64,000 nucleotides of DNA from positions 30,920 through 94,919 of the forward strand of contig NZ_AOHO01000038.1 of the NCBI RefSeq assembly GCF_000342005.1, read 5' to 3'. This document shows positions 60,371-64,000 of this stretch, in pieces (within the stretch, counting starts at the first letter, position 1; each line of letters begins with the position of its first letter). Position numbers and translations under genes: made by a program. The stretch is from Amycolatopsis decaplanina DSM 44594. GTDB lineage: Bacteria > Actinomycetota > Actinomycetes > Mycobacteriales > Pseudonocardiaceae. The notes beneath the pieces were generated by a model that saw nothing but the letters and a program-made list of their open reading frames with translations, was not told where the DNA came from and searched no databases.

Positions 60371-61507
60371 ATGACGGTGCGCAAGGGCGTCGTGGTCCTG
60401 ACGGTGGCCGGCCTGCTGGGAGCCTCGTGGACCACGGCGGCGGACGCGGTCCCGGCCAACGGGGCGGAGCTGCGGAAGGGGCTTGACGCGTTGGTGCGTC
60501 AGGAGAAGTTCCCGGCCGCCCTGGCCTACGTGAGCGACGGCAGGCGGACGACGTCGCTGGTCGCGGGATCGTCGCGGATCGATCGGCAGGTCCCGGTCCC
60601 GAAGGACGGCACGGTCCGCGCGGGCAGCAACACCAAGGCGTTCACCGCGGTCGCCGTCCTTCAGCTCGTGGCCGAGGGCAAGGTCGAGCTGGACGCGCCG
60701 ATCGAGAAGTACCTGCCAGGGATCGTGCGAGGGGAGGGGATCGACGCCACCAAGATCACCGTCCGGCATCTGCTTCAGCACACCAGCGGGTTGGCCGACT
60801 ACGCCGATTACCTCGGGTTGCCGGATTTCGAACGGGTACAGCACCGGTACATCCCGAATCACGAACTGCTCGCCTTGGCGTTCAGCCATCCGGCGAAGTT
60901 CGCGCCCGGCGCGGGCTGGGCGTACAGCAACACGGGCTACTTGCTGGCGGGAATGGTGATAGAGAAGGTGACGGGGCGCCCGGTGCAGGAACAGATCACC
61001 GAGCGGGTGATCAAGAAGGCGGGACTGAAGCACACGTATTGGCCGCAGGTCGGAGACCAGACCATCCGCGGACGGCACCCGCAGGGTTACGCGATCGGCG
61101 ACTCCGCCACCGGCAGGGTGGTCGACGCGACCGAGATGGATCCGTCCTGGGGCGGCGCGGCCGGGCAACTGATCTCGACGCCCAGTGACCTCGGCAGGTT
61201 CTTCCGAGTGCTGCTCGACGGTGGGCTGCTGCCCGCCGCGCAGCTCGCCGAAATGCGGAAGACGGTCGACGCGCCGGTGTTCCCGGGTGCGAAGTACGGG
61301 CTGGGCCTGATGAGCAACCCACTCAGCTGCGGCGGGGTGTACTGGGGCCACGGAGGGGACATCCCCGGATTCGAGACCCGTGGCGGGGCCACGGAAGACG
61401 GTCGCACAGTCGGGCTCGCGGTGACAGCGATGCCAGGAGTCTTCGGTGACTTCAAGCAGGGGAACAAGGCCGTATTGGCCACTGTGGACACCGCGTTCTG
61501 CAAGTGA
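60371..61507 (+). CDS. Secreted S12 serine hydrolase (D-alanyl-D-alanine carboxypeptidase-like)
   Basis: 378 aa. Signal peptide KGVVVLTVAGLLGASWTTAA ending at ADA-V. Catalytic motifs S86-N-T-K89, Y185-S-N187 and H327-G-G329. Standard length for the Streptomyces R61 D,D-carboxypeptidase/class C group. Acts outside the membrane on D-Ala-D-Ala peptides, beta-lactams or esters; sequence alone cannot decide. Unlike the three internal hydrolases at 18-21 kb it is exported and stands alone. GAGTGT lies before the ATG. Confidence 0.92.
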   Translation: MTVRKGVVVLTVAGLLGASWTTAADAVPANGAELRKGLDALVRQEKFPAALAYVSDGRRTTSLVAGSSRIDRQVPVPKDGTVRAGSNTKAFTAVAVLQLVAEGKVELDAPIEKYLPGIVRGEGIDATKITVRHLLQHTSGLADYADYLGLPDFERVQHRYIPNHELLALAFSHPAKFAPGAGWAYSNTGYLLAGMVIEKVTGRPVQEQITERVIKKAGLKHTYWPQVGDQTIRGRHPQGYAIGDSATGRVVDATEMDPSWGGAAGQLISTPSDLGRFFRVLLDGGLLPAAQLAEMRKTVDAPVFPGAKYGLGLMSNPLSCGGVYWGHGGDIPGFETRGGATEDGRTVGLAVTAMPGVFGDFKQGNKAVLATVDTAFCK

Positions 61508-61592
61508 ACCCGCTCGCGGAAAACCGGTTCCCGATCCACCGAGGAGTGGCTAAACTCGCCACGAAGTCACCCCGGCGAGGAAGGACAGGACC

Positions 61593-61697
61593 GTGCGTCA
61601 TCACAACGCCGTCGTCGTCCCCTCGGCTCGCTACGAGGTGATCCTGGTGTCTCCGCGCACCCGGTGCCTGCCGCGCGGCTCGCACCGGTCCGTTTGA
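61593..61697 (+). CDS. Short leader ORF before the EF-G paralogue
   Basis: 34 codons, GTG start with GAGGAAGGA upstream. The peptide begins MRHHNAVVVPSARYEVI and is Arg-rich at the end (SPRTRCLPRGSHRSV). A -10-like TAAACT at 61551 with TTCCCG 17 bp upstream could drive it. A strong hairpin (61716-61753) lies between it and the EF-G-type gene. Small upstream ORFs with such hairpins control several actinobacterial translation and resistance genes by ribosome-mediated attenuation; whether this one does is inference. Confidence 0.6.
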   Translation: MRHHNAVVVPSARYEVILVSPRTRCLPRGSHRSV

Positions 61698-61715
61698 CGA
61701 ACGTCTGAGCTCCTC

Positions 61716-61753
61716 GCGCCTTCTTCCCTTTGTCCGCAATGGGAAGAAGGCGC
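61716..61753 (+). terminator. Attenuator-like hairpin in the EF-G leader
   Basis: GCGCCTTCTTCCC pairs perfectly with GGGAAGAAGGCGC across a 12-base loop. It starts 19 bases after the leader ORF stop and ends 63 bases before the EF-G start. It may end transcription unless translation of the leader is disturbed. No T-tract. Confidence 0.6.
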
Positions 61754-61816
61754 CTGCCCGCGTTCGCCGAATCGCGCCGTCGGAGTTCCCGGAGTTCCCC
61801 TCGAAAGGCCCGTGCC

Positions 61817-63868
61817 ATGCGCACCGACCCGCACCGCGTTCCCCTGTCCGCTGTCCGCAATCTGGGCATCCTCGCCCATGTCGACGCCGGCAAGACCACC
61901 CTCACCGAACGGATCCTGTACGTCACCGGCACCACCTACAAACGCGGTGAGGTCCACGACGGCACGACCGTGACCGACTTCGATTCCCAGGAGCGTGACC
62001 GTGGCATCACCATCTTCGCCGCCGCCGTCAGCTGTTCGTGGGACGGTCATCTCGTCAACCTGATCGACACCCCCGGCCACGTCGACTTCTCCGACGAGGT
62101 CGAACGGTCGCTCCGGGTCCTCGACGGCGCGATCGCGGTGTTCGACGGCGTCGCCGGGGTCGAGCCGCAGAGCGAATCGGTGTGGCGCCAGGCCGACCGG
62201 CACGGCGTGCCGCGGATCGCGTTCGTCAACAAACTCGATCGCGCGGGTGCCGACCTCGACGCGGCCGTGGTGTCGATCCGGGAGCGGCTGCATCCGCGTC
62301 CACTGGTGGTCCAGCTGCCGATCGGGATGGAAGACGGCTTCGTGGGCGTCGTCGACCTGCTGCGGATGCGGTCACTCGTCTGGGCCGATGGTGCCGAGAC
62401 GGCCGAGGAAGGGCCTGTGCCGGAGTCGCTTGTGGACGAAGCGAACCGGCGTCGACGGCTGCTCGACGAGGCGGTGGCGGAAGCCCATCCGGCGGCGCTG
62501 GAGGAGTTCTGCGAGTCGTCGGCGGTTTCGACGGAGACGCTGGTCTCGGCGCTGCGCGAGCTGACCCGGACCGGCGACGGCGTCGTGGTGCTGTGCGGCT
62601 CGGCCTACCGCAACCGTGGTGTGGAGCCGTTGCTGGAAGCCGCGGTGGCGTATTTGCCCGCGCCGTCGGATGTTCCGCCGGTGCGGGGCGAGTACGAAGG
62701 CACGGCCCAAGAACGTCCCGCCGATCCTTCGGCGCCGTTCGCGGCACTGGTGTTCAAAGTGACCTCGACCGCCACCGGGCGGTTGACGTTCCTGCGGGTG
62801 TATTCGGGCACGATCCGGACTTCGGAGGCGGTGATGGACGTGGGCAGTGGCCGTATCGAGCGTGCCGGCCGCATCCTGCGGGTCCAGGCGGACCGGCACA
62901 CCAGGGTGGACAGCGCCGTCGCGGGTGACATCGTCGCGGTGGTCGGGCTGAAGACGGTCCGTCCCGGCGCGACGCTGTGCACGCCGTCGGAGCCGCTTCT
63001 GCTCGAGCCGCCCGTCGTGGCCGATCCGGTCGTGTCGGTCGCCCTCGAGCCGCGGACGGGAACCGACACGGAACGCTTGATGTCGGCGCTGGCACGGCTG
63101 GTCGAGGAGGACCCGTCGCTGGTCATCCGGACCGATCGGGAGACCGGTCAGACCCTGCTGTCGGGGATGGGTGAACTGCACCTGGAGGTGGCGGTGGAGA
63201 AGATCCGGCGTGACCACGGGCTGGACGTCGGGGTCGGACGGCCCCGGGTCGCCTACCGCGAGACGGTCGCCCGTGGCGTGTCCGGTTTCGTCCACCGGCA
63301 CGTCAAACAGGACGGCGGCGCAGGGCAGTTCGCCCACGTCGTCATCGACACGGAACCACTGGAGGAAGGGGAATTCGAGTTCGAGTCCACTGTGGTCGGT
63401 GGCCGAGTGCCGAAGGAATACGTCCGCGCTGTCGAAGCGGGTTGTCGTGACGCGCTGGCGGAAGGCCCGCTCGGCGGGCATCCGGTGACCGGCGTCCGGG
63501 TCACGCTGACGGACGGGGCGACCCATTCGAGGGACTCTTCGGAACTGGCCTTCCGGGCGGCCGGGCGGTTCGCGCTCCGGGCGGCTTTGGCCGCCGGTGC
63601 GATGACGCTGCTGGAGCCGATCGCCGAAGTGACCGTCACGGTGCCCGAAAGCGCCGTCGGCGTGGTGCTCGGCGACCTCACCGCCCGGCGCGGCCGGGTC
63701 CTGGGGTCGGCGGTGCGCGCGGGAACGACCGTGATCACCGCGACCGTGCCGCTGGCCGAACTGTTCGGCTACGCGACGCGGCTGCGCAGCCGGACCCAGG
63801 GCCGGGGCACGTTCACCGCCCGGCCGACCGGCCACGCCCCGGCACCGGAGGGGCAGCCGGCCCGGTGA
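61817..63868 (+). CDS. Elongation factor G paralogue (EF-G2-like translational GTPase)
   Basis: 683 aa from ATG 61817 (GAAAGG upstream). G1 AHVDAGKTT, switch [11 protein letters not shown]4 NKLDRAGAD. The stretch [20 protein letters not shown] is EF-G-like rather than Tet(M)-like. Domain [14 protein letters not shown] region, domain III LPEEDPSL-type and [14 protein letters not shown], domain [22 protein letters not shown], domain V with [27 protein letters not shown]. Complete. Streptomycetes carry such a second EF-G besides FusA. It stands alone, not in the str operon. The role may be back-up translocation or ribosome rescue under stress; the leader hairpin fits induction by ribosome stress. 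Confidence 0.88.
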   Translation: MRTDPHRVPLSAVRNLGILAHVDAGKTTLTERILYVTGTTYKRGEVHDGTTVTDFDSQERDRGITIFAAAVSCSWDGHLVNLIDTPGHVDFSDEVERSLRVLDGAIAVFDGVAGVEPQSESVWRQADRHGVPRIAFVNKLDRAGADLDAAVVSIRERLHPRPLVVQLPIGMEDGFVGVVDLLRMRSLVWADGAETAEEGPVPESLVDEANRRRRLLDEAVAEAHPAALEEFCESSAVSTETLVSALRELTRTGDGVVVLCGSAYRNRGVEPLLEAAVAYLPAPSDVPPVRGEYEGTAQERPADPSAPFAALVFKVTSTATGRLTFLRVYSGTIRTSEAVMDVGSGRIERAGRILRVQADRHTRVDSAVAGDIVAVVGLKTVRPGATLCTPSEPLLLEPPVVADPVVSVALEPRTGTDTERLMSALARLVEEDPSLVIRTDRETGQTLLSGMGELHLEVAVEKIRRDHGLDVGVGRPRVAYRETVARGVSGFVHRHVKQDGGAGQFAHVVIDTEPLEEGEFEFESTVVGGRVPKEYVRAVEAGCRDALAEGPLGGHPVTGVRVTLTDGATHSRDSSELAFRAAGRFALRAALAAGAMTLLEPIAEVTVTVPESAVGVVLGDLTARRGRVLGSAVRAGTTVITATVPLAELFGYATRLRSRTQGRGTFTARPTGHAPAPEGQPAR

Positions 63869-63874
63869 ACCGAC

Positions 63875-63908
63875 GATGGCCCGCCCACGACACTGTGGGC
63901 GGGCCATC
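63875..63908. terminator. Strong bidirectional terminator hairpin
   Basis: GATGGCCCGCCCAC and GTGGGCGGGCCATC form a perfect 14-bp stem with a 6-base loop, 6 bp after the EF-G stop. A leftward gene appears to end at 63957, so it may serve both. Confidence 0.85.
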
Positions 63909-63956
63909 GCCCGAACCGCTGCCACCCGGCGATCGGGCGCCGGGCGGCAGCCGTCT

Positions 63957-64000
63957 TCAGCCGGTCACGCCGAAGGCCACGGCGGACGGCAGTTCTGCCG
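63957..64000 (-). CDS. Possible 3' end of a leftward gene, cut by window edge
   Basis: On the minus strand the last 14 codons read AELPSAVAFGVTG and a TGA. Codon use (G/C third positions) fits the region and a convergent terminator lies just beyond. Too short to identify. Confidence 0.35.
   Translation of the reverse strand, partial: AELPSAVAFGVTG

Noticed and set aside
61817..63868. Tetracycline-resistance ribosomal protection protein (Tet(M)/OtrA type)
   Set aside because: The G1 motif is shared, but the switch and G4 regions ([23 protein letters not shown]) and the overall length fit EF-G paralogues better.

Overview
The window is high-GC actinobacterial DNA with dense operons, many GTG and a few TTG starts, and frequent 4-base ATGA/GTGA overlaps. 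The product at 13703-14809 has the length (368 aa), catalytic residue numbering (K163, D189, E214, D239, K263) and, as far as I can recall, almost the whole sequence of the Amycolatopsis N-acylamino-acid racemase. I therefore place the window in an Amycolatopsis chromosome.

Layout. 1-5341: a cut-off drug-efflux MFS gene and small single genes (MDMPI-like protein, HxlR regulator, RidA-like protein, cupin, VOC protein, FCD-type GntR regulator). 5542-10013: a CUT1 sugar importer (binding protein and two permeases, no ATPase gene) with a GH1 beta-glucosidase. 10176-30296: a 20-kb, one-strand block of D-amino-acid and peptide metabolism. It holds a D-aminoacylase-like amidohydrolase, an M20 deacylase, a GNAT acyltransferase of the COG3375 type, the N-acylamino-acid racemase, a PucR regulator, an MFS carrier, three cytosolic penicillin-recognising serine hydrolases, a Dpp/Opp importer with a fused permease-ATPase, and a 1106-aa fusion of an S9 peptidase with an S12 (class C beta-lactamase-fold) hydrolase. 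30301-38732: small genes, a 680-bp intergenic stretch packed with inverted repeats, a NarL-type two-component system, an AurF-like diiron oxygenase next to a ferredoxin/FNR fusion, and a P450. 39053-47514: an ABC/FtsX exporter, a broken ABM gene, an Acg-type nitroreductase, a membrane-bound DJ-1/PfpI protein and a second NarL-type two-component system. 47695-56113: a LacI-controlled operon whose four transport genes match E. coli YtfQ-YtfR-YtfT-YjfF (galactofuranose importer), followed by a secreted GH2 enzyme with two arabinofuranose-binding (CBM42/AbfB) domains. 56196-64000: an HTH-less LysR effector-domain protein, DUF5997, a YtrA-type GntR/membrane pair, a secreted S12 hydrolase, and an EF-G paralogue preceded by a short leader ORF and a strong hairpin.

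How it fits together. The 10-30 kb block reads as one scavenging pathway: import of peptides, cleavage in the cytosol by S9/S12 and class-A-fold hydrolases, then acylation of released D-amino acids, racemisation of the N-acyl compound and removal of the acyl group to give L-amino acids. The acylase/GNAT/racemase core follows the known D-to-L conversion pathway; the link to the peptide importer and hydrolases is inference. The 48-56 kb block reads as extracellular release of a furanose sugar plus its uptake under one repressor, with a clear 29-bp operator between the divergent genes.

Intergenic DNA is itself notable: a 46-bp perfect palindrome recurs at gene ends (2507, 10018, 31317, 56119, with degenerate forms elsewhere), two further dispersed repeats (about 130 bp and about 63 bp) occur in opposite orientations, and an approximately 90-bp segment including the 3' end of the HxlR gene is duplicated 29 kb away.
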